This document shows, one piece after another, positions 56,610-64,000 of a stretch of DNA of 64,000 bases (position 1 is the stretch's first letter; each line of letters starts with the position of its first letter). This DNA is from Nitrosomonas sp. (lineage in GTDB: Bacteria; Pseudomonadota; Gammaproteobacteria; Burkholderiales; Nitrosomonadaceae), in contig JAMWZW010000009.1 in assembly GCA_024281995.1 (NCBI GenBank), positions 43,817 through 107,816 on the forward strand. The letters run 5' to 3'. Both the position numbers and the translations under genes were made by a program. The notes under the pieces were generated by a model. That model saw only the letters and a program-made list of their open reading frames with translations. It made no database searches and had not been told where the DNA came from.

Positions 56610-57863
56610 TTATCTATCTATTTCACCAAATACGATATCTTGCGTTCCAATGATTGCAACTACATCAGCAATCATATGTCCTCGCGACATTTCATCTAAT
56701 GCAGCCAAATGTGCAAAGCCAGGAGCGCGAATTTTTAGTCGATAAGGTTTATTAGCACCATTCGATACCAAATAAATGCCAAATTCACCTTTGGGATGTT
56801 CAACAGCAGCATAGGTTTCACCTGGTGGCACATGAAAACCTTCTGTAAATAATTTGAAATGATGAATCATTTCTTCCATATTTTGCTTCATGTCCACTCG
56901 AGAGGGAGGGGCAACTTTATGATTTTCAGTAATTACTGGCCCCGCATTATTACGCAACCACTCGACACATTGCTTTATTATCCGATTCGACTGACGAAAC
57001 TCTTCTATCCGAACCAAATAGCGATCATAACAATCCCCATTAATGCCTACTGGTATATCAAAATCAAGCCTGTCGTATACTTCATAAGGTTGTTTTTTTC
57101 TTAAATCCCACTCTACACCCGAACCTCGTAACATCGGACCAGTAAAACCAAGTGCCTTAGCACGTTCTGGAGTTACAACACCAATATCTACCAGTCGTTG
57201 TTTCCAAATTCTATTATCAGTTAATAACGTTTCATATTCATCAACATAATTTGGAAATCGATTGGTAAAATCTTCAATAAAATCTAACAAAGAACCTTCT
57301 CTATTAGCATTTCGTAAACGTGTTTGCTTTTCGTTATGAATTTTTGAGGACTGATATCGTGGCATCGTATCCGGTAAATCACGATAAACACCGCCTGGCC
57401 TATAGTAGGCGGCATGCATCCTAGCTCCCGATACTGCTTCATAGCAATCCATTAAATCCTCTCGTTCCCGAAAGGCGTATAAAAACATGGTCATTGCTCC
57501 TACATCTAATGCATGCGCACCAATCCAAAGCAAATGATTCAGGATACGAGTAATCTCATCAAACATTACTCGTATATATTGCGCTCTTAGAGGCACTTCA
57601 ATATCAAGCAATTTCTCAATAGCCATGACATAAGCATGCTCATTGACCATCATTGAAACATAATCTAATCGATCCATATAAGGAACTGATTGAATATATG
57701 TTTTATTTTCTGCAAGTTTCTCGGTTGCGCGATGCAATAATCCAATGTGGGGATCGGCGCGTCTTACCACCTCTCCATCCAATTCCAACACAAGCCGCAA
57801 TACACCGTGCGCTGCCGGATGCTGGGGTCCAAAATTCATGGTGTAATTTCGTATTTCAGCCAT
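56610..57863 (-). CDS. nuoD: NADH-quinone oxidoreductase subunit D
   Basis: A 417-residue 49-kDa-type subunit that lines the quinone-binding cavity. [54 protein letters not shown] and the C-terminal DIVFGEIDR are conserved. The quinone-site His (GPQHPAAHG) and Tyr are present. NuoD is separate from NuoC, unlike the fused NuoCD of E. coli. Confidence 0.98.
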   Translation of the reverse strand: MAEIRNYTMNFGPQHPAAHGVLRLVLELDGEVVRRADPHIGLLHRATEKLAENKTYIQSVPYMDRLDYVSMMVNEHAYVMAIEKLLDIEVPLRAQYIRVMFDEITRILNHLLWIGAHALDVGAMTMFLYAFREREDLMDCYEAVSGARMHAAYYRPGGVYRDLPDTMPRYQSSKIHNEKQTRLRNANREGSLLDFIEDFTNRFPNYVDEYETLLTDNRIWKQRLVDIGVVTPERAKALGFTGPMLRGSGVEWDLRKKQPYEVYDRLDFDIPVGINGDCYDRYLVRIEEFRQSNRIIKQCVEWLRNNAGPVITENHKVAPPSRVDMKQNMEEMIHHFKLFTEGFHVPPGETYAAVEHPKGEFGIYLVSNGANKPYRLKIRAPGFAHLAALDEMSRGHMIADVVAIIGTQDIVFGEIDR

Positions 57864-57909
57864 AGCTTACTTCAAGGAATTAGTATCTAAAAAATAAATA
57901 AAATGCCAG

Positions 57910-58533
57910 TTAGGATTCACAATCCCCATAATGCTCTTCTCGTATTACATGGGGTGTAATTTCTCGTGGCTCAATGCTTACAGGCTGATAAATAACACGT
58001 TTTTGTTCTTTGTCATATCGCATTTCCACATAGCCTGATAAAGGAAAATCTTTACGGAATGGATTTCCTATAAAACCATAATCAGTCAATATCCTACGTA
58101 AATCAGGGTGACCGTTAAATACAATTCCATACAAATCAAACGCTTCCCTCTCAAACCAATTAGCTACTGGCCATACTTCACTCACAGAATCTATCATGGG
58201 AAACTCATTATTCTCAACTAAAACTCTCACTCGCAATCTTTGATTAAGCTTCACTGAAAGTAAATGATAGATTACTGCAAAGCGTTTACCACGCAAACCA
58301 TGTTTGGTTGACAAGCTCTCGCCATAATCCAAATAATCAATCCCGCACACATCAATTAATGTATCAAAACTTAGTTCTGGTTTGTCACGCAACAATTCAC
58401 TTACATTAAGTATATCTTGAGTGCGCACAACAATAGTTAATTCTTTATATTGTGTATGCAAATCAACTAATTGATTTTCTAGAGCGATTTGTAATATTTT
58501 CGCAAGATTTTCTTGTTGAATATTATTAGACAT
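57910..58533 (-). CDS. nuoC: NADH-quinone oxidoreductase subunit C
   Basis: A 207-residue 30-kDa-type subunit. The signature is [20 protein letters not shown], followed by [20 protein letters not shown] and [14 protein letters not shown]. Lies between nuoB and nuoD. The 46 bp gap to nuoD is the largest among the peripheral-arm genes besides that after nuoG. Confidence 0.97.
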   Translation of the reverse strand: MSNNIQQENLAKILQIALENQLVDLHTQYKELTIVVRTQDILNVSELLRDKPELSFDTLIDVCGIDYLDYGESLSTKHGLRGKRFAVIYHLLSVKLNQRLRVRVLVENNEFPMIDSVSEVWPVANWFEREAFDLYGIVFNGHPDLRRILTDYGFIGNPFRKDFPLSGYVEMRYDKEQKRVIYQPVSIEPREITPHVIREEHYGDCES

Positions 58534-58542
58534 GCTGATATT

Positions 58543-59019
58543 TTATCTTGCGATAGTGTTAGTACGATTGATTTTATTTTGTAACTGAATGATACCGTAT
58601 AATAAAGCTTCGGCTGTTGGCGGACAGCCAGGTACGTAAATATCTACTGGCACAATCCGATCACACCCACGCACAACCGAATAAGCATAATGATAATACC
58701 CACCGCCATTAGCACATGAGCCCATAGATATCACCCATCGAGGCTCAGCCATCTGATCATAAACTTTACGCAACGCTGGTGCCATTTTATTGCATAGTGT
58801 CCCAGCTACAATCATCACATCTGATTGCCGAGGACTTGGTCTAAATACAATACCAAAGCGATCAAGATCATACCGCGATGCTCCAGTCTCCATCATTTCA
58901 ACAGCACAGCATGCCAACCCAAACGTCATAGGCCACATTGACCCTGTTCGACCCCAGTTTATAACCGAATCTAAACTCGCTGTTATAAAGCCTTTCTCAA
59001 GAGTCCCTTCAATACTCAT
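58543..59019 (-). CDS. nuoB: NADH-quinone oxidoreductase subunit B
   Basis: A 158-residue subunit with the terminal N2 4Fe-4S cluster that reduces quinone. Ligands are the tandem Cys in [20 protein letters not shown], Cys in [12 protein letters not shown] and Cys in [13 protein letters not shown]. Four bp separate it from nuoA. Length is typical. Confidence 0.98.
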   Translation of the reverse strand: MSIEGTLEKGFITASLDSVINWGRTGSMWPMTFGLACCAVEMMETGASRYDLDRFGIVFRPSPRQSDVMIVAGTLCNKMAPALRKVYDQMAEPRWVISMGSCANGGGYYHYAYSVVRGCDRIVPVDIYVPGCPPTAEALLYGIIQLQNKINRTNTIAR

Positions 59020-59022
59020 AGC

Positions 59023-59379
59023 TCAATCCCACTCTAGGGCTCCCTTTATCCATTCATAAATAAAGCCTACGATTAAGATGCTCAGGAACACCATCATAGC
59101 AACAAATCCAAATAATCCTATTTCATCAAGCACTATTGCCCAAGGAAATAAAAATGCAATTTCTAAGTCGAACAAAATAAATAAAATTGCCACCAAATAA
59201 TAACGCACATCAAACTTCATTCGTGCATCTTCAAAAGCTTCAAACCCACACTCGTATGGTGATAATTTTTCACTATCAGGACGATTGGGGGCAAGTAGCC
59301 ACCCACCTAACATACAGCCCCCACCCACTAAAAAACCAATTATTAAAAATAGCAAAATTGAAAAATAATTCTCGAGCAT
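59023..59379 (-). CDS. nuoA: NADH-quinone oxidoreductase subunit A
   Basis: The first gene of the 14-gene operon. I start it at [20 protein letters not shown] (59379, 118 residues); the open frame continues ten codons upstream into the tRNA spacer. Three membrane helices, with [20 protein letters not shown] (loop Cys near the quinone site) and [18 protein letters not shown]. The tRNA-Leu gene is 50 bp upstream on the same strand. Confidence 0.96.
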   Translation of the reverse strand: MLENYFSILLFLIIGFLVGGGCMLGGWLLAPNRPDSEKLSPYECGFEAFEDARMKFDVRYYLVAILFILFDLEIAFLFPWAIVLDEIGLFGFVAMMVFLSILIVGFIYEWIKGALEWD

Positions 59380-59429
59380 TTTAATTAATAACCTACAGAA
59401 GAATTGCAAAATACAGAAAAAAACATACG

Positions 59430-59514
59430 TGGTGCCGACGGCGAGACTCGAACTCGCACAGCTTTCGCCACCGCCCCCTCAAGACGGCGTGTCTACCAAT
59501 TCCACCACGTCGGC
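59430..59514 (-). tRNA. tRNA-Leu, anticodon GAG
   Basis: On the minus strand the acceptor arm GCCGACG pairs with CGTCGGC, followed by an A discriminator and an encoded CCA. The D arm includes GGTGGAATTGGTAGACACG. The anticodon stem CCGTC/GGCGG encloses the loop TTGAGGG (anticodon GAG, reading CUC/CUU). A long variable arm (GGCGAAAGCT region) and the T arm with GTTCGAGTC follow. The long variable arm and sequence match tRNA-Leu. Sits between secG and nuoA, a common betaproteobacterial arrangement. Confidence 0.95.
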
Positions 59515-59576
59515 GATAATACTGTGCACTCGCACGATCCACTTCCTATTGCCAGATCAATTAACAATTTAAACAG

Positions 59577-59969
59577 TTATTGTGGAATTTGATCAGCTTT
59601 TGAGTTGCTCCGAGGTTCAGAATTATCTATATTGCCTATATCATTTTGATGAATAACGTTTTTTTCTGATTTTTCTCCGGGCATTATCTCAGTTTCTTCA
59701 TTGTGTTCCATAATGCTCATAACACTTGAATCATTTGTTTGGTTTGCGGAAAAATAAGTTAAGCTCATACTTGTTGCAAAAAACATTGCAGCAATCACAC
59801 TTGTTGTTCGGCTCAAGAAATTAGCAGAACCACTAGCACCAAATAAACTACCCGCTGAACCACTACCAAAAGCTGCGCCCATGTCAGCTCCCTTACCATG
59901 CTGCAATAATACTAAAACTATTAATATTACCGCTAACACAATATGAATTGTCCAGACTATAATTTCCAA
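59577..59969 (-). CDS. secG: Preprotein translocase subunit SecG
   Basis: A 130-residue inner-membrane protein of the SecYEG channel. Two spans (about 3-25 and 52-72) flank the conserved loop LLQHGKGADMGAAFGSGSAG and SLFGASGSANFLSRTTSV. The C-terminal 50 residues are polar and low-complexity (Ser/Asn/Glu), a feature common in SecG. 16 bp downstream of tpiA, so co-transcribed. Confidence 0.95.
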   Translation of the reverse strand: MEIIVWTIHIVLAVILIVLVLLQHGKGADMGAAFGSGSAGSLFGASGSANFLSRTTSVIAAMFFATSMSLTYFSANQTNDSSVMSIMEHNEETEIMPGEKSEKNVIHQNDIGNIDNSEPRSNSKADQIPQ

Positions 59970-59985
59970 TGTATTACCCTAAAAT

Positions 59986-60741
59986 TTAATTGTTCAATGT
60001 ATTGCATATCGCAACAAAATCATCTGCTACTAGCGATGCTCCGCCTATTAATCCACCATCTATATCTGGCATTGCAAATAACTCGGCTGCATTACTTGCC
60101 TTAACGCTTCCACCATAAAGAATAGTTGATTCTTTAGCTATGTTAATATCTTGCGTTCCTATGCTATTTCTTATAAATACATGCACTTCCTGAGCCTGAT
60201 TTGGAGTAGCTGTCTTACCCGTACCAATTGCCCAAACAGGTTCATAAGCAATCACCGCCTTTCTCAATGATTCTACGCCTGCTTTATTTATTACAGTCAT
60301 TAGCTGCTCTTGAATAATTTGCTTTGTTATTCCTCTATCGCGTTGCTCAAGAGTTTCTCCTACACACAAAATTGGAATTAACTTCTCGCTTTGAGCTGCC
60401 ACATATTTTTCTGCAACTATATCATTATTTTCGCCAAAAAATGACCTTCGTTCTGAATGCCCAATAATTACAAAAGTGCACCCAAAATCATTTAGCATTG
60501 AAGCCGATACCTCTCCAGTATAGGCACCCTTATGGTATTGACTCACATTTTGCGCACCCCAAGATATATTCGTATTTTTTAATTTGTTCTGCACTGATGA
60601 TAAATACGGATATGGTACACACACTGCATATTGCTCAATTTTTAACCCTGCAAGATCGGAAACAATAGTATTAAGTAACTGCTCGTTTTCAATTAAATTA
60701 CCATACATCTTCCAGTTACCAACTACCAGCTTTTTACGCAT
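59986..60741 (-). CDS. tpiA: Triosephosphate isomerase
   Basis: A 251-residue barrel enzyme interconverting DHAP and glyceraldehyde 3-phosphate. Motifs: VVGNWKMYG (catalytic Lys), FVIIGHSERRSFFGE (catalytic His), VIAYEPVWAIGTGKTA (catalytic Glu and loop 6), ILYGGSVKASNAAELF and DGGLIGGASL. Complete. Followed closely by secG; divergence from pstB is not apparent, since both are on the minus strand with a 131 bp gap. Confidence 0.98.
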   Translation of the reverse strand: MRKKLVVGNWKMYGNLIENEQLLNTIVSDLAGLKIEQYAVCVPYPYLSSVQNKLKNTNISWGAQNVSQYHKGAYTGEVSASMLNDFGCTFVIIGHSERRSFFGENNDIVAEKYVAAQSEKLIPILCVGETLEQRDRGITKQIIQEQLMTVINKAGVESLRKAVIAYEPVWAIGTGKTATPNQAQEVHVFIRNSIGTQDINIAKESTILYGGSVKASNAAELFAMPDIDGGLIGGASLVADDFVAICNTLNN

Positions 60742-60872
60742 TCTACTTTTTACCCTCTACTTCTCAAAAGTGGCGATGCTACCCTTCATTCATTATCTAG
60801 TCAATCATATGTATTGATGAAAAAATATCATTCTCGCACTCTGAGTCGCATTAATTTAATATCGTTTCTAAA

Positions 60873-61667
60873 TCAACCAAAACGGCCTGTAATGTAGTCT
60901 TCCGTCTGTTTATTCTTCGGTTTAATAAAAATTGTATCTGTTACATTAAACTCTATTAATTCACCTAAATACATATAAGCAGTATAGTCAGAAACTCTAG
61001 CAGCCTGCTGCATATTATGCGTTACGATTAGTATAGTAACTTTATTTTTTAAATCAGTTATCAATTCTTCGATACTTGCTGTTGCAATAGGGTCGAGCGC
61101 AGAAGTTGGCTCATCGAACAACAAAATCTCTGGATCAGTCGCTAACGCGCGCGCAATACAAAGTCTTTGTTGCTGACCACCTGACAAATTAAATGCTAAG
61201 TCGTGCTGACGATCTTTAACTTCATCCCACAAAGCAGAATTTCGCAATGCTAATTCTACACGCTCATCTAAAATTGCCCGTTGTTTAATACCACGCACAC
61301 GCAGTCCATATGCTACATTCTCATAAATCGATTTCGGAAATGGATTGGGCTTTTGAAATACCATACTGATCCTCATACGAACTTCGATCGGATCTACATT
61401 TGATGCTAATATATTTACACCATCAGGATGAAGGATTATTTCACCGTCGTATTTATTTCCTGGATAAAGATCATGCATGCGATTATAACATCGTAGGAAT
61501 GTCGATTTGCCACAACCGGATGGCCCTATTAATGCAGTTATTTTTTTGTCATGTAGCACCATATTAATATTTTTTAACGCATTAAATCTGCCATAATAAA
61601 AATTGAGATTTTTAACTTCAGATTTAAATTGAAATTGCTCTATAACCTTTTCCTGATTATGCTGCAT
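60873..61667 (-). CDS. pstB: Phosphate ABC transporter ATPase PstB
   Basis: A 264-residue ATPase of the high-affinity phosphate importer. N terminus [20 protein letters not shown], Walker [21 protein letters not shown], the family-specific [20 protein letters not shown], signature [20 protein letters not shown], Walker [13 protein letters not shown]. Follows pstA by 6 bp. No phoU follows; the next gene on the strand is tpiA. Confidence 0.97.
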   Translation of the reverse strand: MQHNQEKVIEQFQFKSEVKNLNFYYGRFNALKNINMVLHDKKITALIGPSGCGKSTFLRCYNRMHDLYPGNKYDGEIILHPDGVNILASNVDPIEVRMRISMVFQKPNPFPKSIYENVAYGLRVRGIKQRAILDERVELALRNSALWDEVKDRQHDLAFNLSGGQQQRLCIARALATDPEILLFDEPTSALDPIATASIEELITDLKNKVTILIVTHNMQQAARVSDYTAYMYLGELIEFNVTDTIFIKPKNKQTEDYITGRFG

Positions 61668-61673
61668 ATTTTC

Positions 61674-62600
61674 TTACCACTTAATATTCTTCCGCATGCG
61701 ATAGCGTAAATAAATTGCCAGACCATTCATAGCAAGTGTCATCACTACCAGTACTAATCCAGCCGCAGCAGCATTTAATTGAAATGCTTCTTCTGGTCGC
61801 GAAACCCAATTAAACATTTGTATTGGCATTACCGTAAAAGGCGCAGTTAACCATTCAAATGAAAAGTAGGGAAAACTACTAGTTATAGGAAAAGGTGGTA
61901 AAAAAGCTATAAACGTTAAGGCACCAATTGTAATAATCGGAGCAGTTTCACCGATAGCTCTTGCAAGACCAATAATAATACCAGTAAGGATTCCTGCAGA
62001 CGAATAAGGCAGTAAGTGATCTGATACCGTTTGCCATTTAGTTGCACCCAGTGCATAAGCACCTTCCCTTATTGTAATAGGAATTGATCTTATCGCTTCT
62101 CTAGTGGCAACGATAACTACCGGCAATATCAACAAAGCTAGAGCTAAACCAGCTGCTAATATACTTTGTCCAAAACCCAGTTGATATACAAATAATCCCA
62201 ACGCAAGCAAACCATAAATAATTGAAGGAATACCCGCTAAATTAGTTACGTTAATCTCAATAATTTCTGTAATAAAATTTTTAGGTGCATACTCTTCTAG
62301 ATAAATTCCAGAGCCAATACCTAATGGTACAGCAGATACTGCAGTTACAAACATTACCAAAGTAGTACCAACCCAAGCAGATAAAATTCCTGCTGATTCA
62401 GCTCGACGTGATGGAAATGATGTAAAAAATTCCCAAGATATACGTGGCATACCATCAAACAACATATGCGCAAATAAAGCTATAAAAGTCAGTACCGCTA
62501 TCATTAATGCAAAAATACCAGTAATCATAAAAATCAAATCCCATCTTTTATGATGGCAAATGATTTTTCTTATCTGAACTAAATTATTCACACTATCCAT
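61674..62600 (-). CDS. pstA: Phosphate ABC transporter permease PstA
   Basis: About 308 residues from ATG 62600 (MDSVNNLVQIRKII); the frame stays open to 62645, but AGGTGA lies upstream of 62600. Six spans. The ABC permease EAA loop is TIREGAYALGATKWQTVSDH. Other typical parts: GIYLEEYAP, GIPSIIYGLLALGLFV and GLARAIGETAPIITIGAL. Pairs with PstC in the membrane channel. Confidence 0.94.
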   Translation of the reverse strand: MDSVNNLVQIRKIICHHKRWDLIFMITGIFALMIAVLTFIALFAHMLFDGMPRISWEFFTSFPSRRAESAGILSAWVGTTLVMFVTAVSAVPLGIGSGIYLEEYAPKNFITEIIEINVTNLAGIPSIIYGLLALGLFVYQLGFGQSILAAGLALALLILPVVIVATREAIRSIPITIREGAYALGATKWQTVSDHLLPYSSAGILTGIIIGLARAIGETAPIITIGALTFIAFLPPFPITSSFPYFSFEWLTAPFTVMPIQMFNWVSRPEEAFQLNAAAAGLVLVVMTLAMNGLAIYLRYRMRKNIKW

Positions 62601-62802
62601 TTTGCAATATATCACCTGATAATAAGTCAAAATATTGATAATCAATATTCACTCCTCTGCTTTCTTCAGTAGCAAGTGCGTAATACAGAGAAACTCCATA
62701 ATTAAGCGCTACTTAAAACCTTTAATCATTCCCCCGGAAGTATCAAATTGAAAATAGCTCATGGATAAAATAAATTAAGTAATTTTAAAAAGCTAAAATC
62801 AT
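62601..62802. other. pstC-pstA spacer
   Basis: About 200 AT-rich bases between two genes that are usually almost adjacent in pst operons. I see no ORF or clear hairpin. It may hold a secondary promoter for pstAB. Confidence 0.35.
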
Positions 62803-63735
62803 TTAATAAATTTCGCGATATCGTTTTCGCAATAAGTGTCCGATAATATTAAATATTAGTGTTAATAACAATAAGGTTAATCCTGCAGCAAATATCGTTT
62901 GATAACCGATACTGCCATGAGGTAAATCACCCAAGCTAACCTGCACGATATACGCAGTTATTGTGGCTGCCGGTTCCATCGGATTCCAGGTAAGATTTGG
63001 TTGCATTCCTGCTGCAATTGCTACTACCATTGTCTCTCCCACAGCACGTGATATGCCTAAAATGTAAGCCGCCGCTATTCCCGAAAAAGCTGCTGGCATT
63101 ACCACCCGAGTCGCTGTTTGAAATCGTGTCGCTCCCATAGCATAAGAACCCTCCCGTAAATTCATTGGAACTGCTCGCATCGCATCTTCAGTCATTGAGC
63201 TTACATAGGGTATTATCATAATTCCCATCACTAATCCAGCAGATAGCAAATTAAATCCTGGTAGTTCAGGAAAAATAATTTGGAGCAAAGGAGTCACAAA
63301 TAACAATGCAAAATAACCATAAACAACGGTCGGAATGCCACCTAGCAGCTCAAGAAAAGGTTTTGCAATTTCACGTACTATAAATGGAGCAAATTCAGAA
63401 AGATAAATCGCTATGATAGTTCCTAAAGGAAGTGCGACTAATAAAGCAATAAATGAACTTACTACTGTACCTGCGATTAACGGCAAAACTCCATAATGAG
63501 CATCATCAAATAGCGGTGTCCACTGTGTATCTGTTAGAAACTCCCAAATAGATACTTGTTGAAAAAATACGATAGATTCCTTCAATAACATTAAAACAAT
63601 AGCTAGCATTATGGCTACTGAAAGCAATGCCGAAAAGAACAAAAGTATTTCTATAAATCTTTCATGTAAATTACGGCGAAAACTATATCCAAGTTTTCCA
63701 GCATGAGTTATTTTATTGTGTGACTTGTATGCCAC
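62803..63735 (-). CDS. pstC: Phosphate ABC transporter permease PstC
   Basis: A 310-residue permease with six spans. Typical stretches: SIVFFQQVSIWEFLTDTQWT, PLGTIIAIYLSEFAP, LELLGGIPTVVYGYFALLFV, the EAA loop NLREGSYAMGATRFQTATRV and GISRAVGETMVVAIAAGMQP. First pst gene in the window; pstS is expected beyond the right edge. Confidence 0.95.
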   Translation of the reverse strand: MAYKSHNKITHAGKLGYSFRRNLHERFIEILLFFSALLSVAIMLAIVLMLLKESIVFFQQVSIWEFLTDTQWTPLFDDAHYGVLPLIAGTVVSSFIALLVALPLGTIIAIYLSEFAPFIVREIAKPFLELLGGIPTVVYGYFALLFVTPLLQIIFPELPGFNLLSAGLVMGIMIIPYVSSMTEDAMRAVPMNLREGSYAMGATRFQTATRVVMPAAFSGIAAAYILGISRAVGETMVVAIAAGMQPNLTWNPMEPAATITAYIVQVSLGDLPHGSIGYQTIFAAGLTLLLLTLIFNIIGHLLRKRYREIY

Positions 63736-64000
63736 TGCAAAAGCCCTTCTATTTATATTAGAGCATTATAATTATTGGTAAGAGAACCACTAATTAAGAA
63801 GGAAAAAATCCATACAGATTTGTGAATTTGGTATGAGCTTTTATCTCACCTTAGAAAAATAAATCATAAGACAATATTAACGCCAGTTAATATTACATAG
63901 TTTTACAAATTATCTCTACGTTATTCTCTTTTTCGGAGTTTTTCTATTTTTTATAGAATGGGTTCCAGTAATATTAATATTTCCAGAACCCAAATATTCT
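63736..64000. other. Non-coding right edge with an imperfect palindrome
   Basis: No ORF is supported. A 32-base imperfect inverted repeat with arms GGGTTCCAG and CCAGAACCC lies at 63960-63991 around an AT-rich centre. It may be a hairpin between pstC and an upstream pstS, or the end of that gene's transcript. It lacks a T tract. Confidence 0.35.

Noticed and set aside
1-64000. CRISPR arrays, prophage or intact insertion sequences
   Set aside because: No regularly spaced direct repeats, phage structural genes or complete transposase genes were seen; only the decayed IS200-like relic is supported.

Overview
This window looks like chromosome from an ammonia-oxidising betaproteobacterium of the Nitrosomonas type. 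That is an inference from gene content and order: a urease/urea-transport locus, hopanoid genes, a protoglobin, a secreted truncated haemoglobin, and the betaproteobacterial order tpiA-secG-tRNA-Leu-nuoA..N. No 16S rRNA or other decisive marker is present. About 60 genes are supported. No CRISPR array, intact insertion sequence or prophage was seen.

Layout. 1-6.9 kb: the 3' part of ureG, a urea transporter, nikR, a TonB-dependent receptor, and a divergently transcribed metal ABC importer (binding protein, ATPase, permease). A NikR-type inverted repeat lies in the divergent promoter, so this block reads as urea and nickel supply for urease. 7.1-11.2 kb: a two-receiver/degenerate-GGDEF regulator, an exported group 1 truncated haemoglobin, a decayed monooxygenase gene, and an ECF sigma factor with a double-cupin partner. 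11.3-14.3 kb: rpsF-priB-rpsR-rplI and dnaB. 14.5-17.0 kb: trpGDC without trpE. 17.2-19.8 kb: an HDOD protein, a YnfA-family protein, a protoglobin, a very strong hairpin and an unrecognised 35-residue membrane protein. 20.1-24.4 kb: an AttEFGH-like ABC system (ATPase, fused FtsX permease, CrtC/AttH-like lipocalin).

24.5-26.6 kb is a decayed accessory patch: an IS200-like remnant abuts the end of a methyltransferase gene. 26.6-30.1 kb: parvulin, DCC-family protein, alpha/beta hydrolase, small lipoprotein and a vanadium-haloperoxidase-like protein. 30.4-37.7 kb: a MsbA-like exporter, the hopanoid set hpnG-shc-mlaA-hpnA, and an orphan ExbB/TolQ protein. 38.1-44.4 kb: xseA, a DUF423 protein, a periplasmic hypothetical protein, dsbB, xerD, ogt and htpG. 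44.7-59.4 kb: the complete 14-gene nuo operon for complex I on the minus strand. 59.4-63.7 kb: tRNA-Leu(GAG), secG, tpiA and pstBAC; pstS is not in the window.

The most interesting material is the NikR-linked uptake block in which a cluster A-I (Zn/Mn-type) ABC importer may carry nickel, the 35-residue membrane protein beside a 20-bp perfect hairpin and a protoglobin, and the multi-frameshift pseudogenes that ORF calling misses. Start codons were chosen by eye from Shine-Dalgarno-like sequence and family N termini; no database search was possible.
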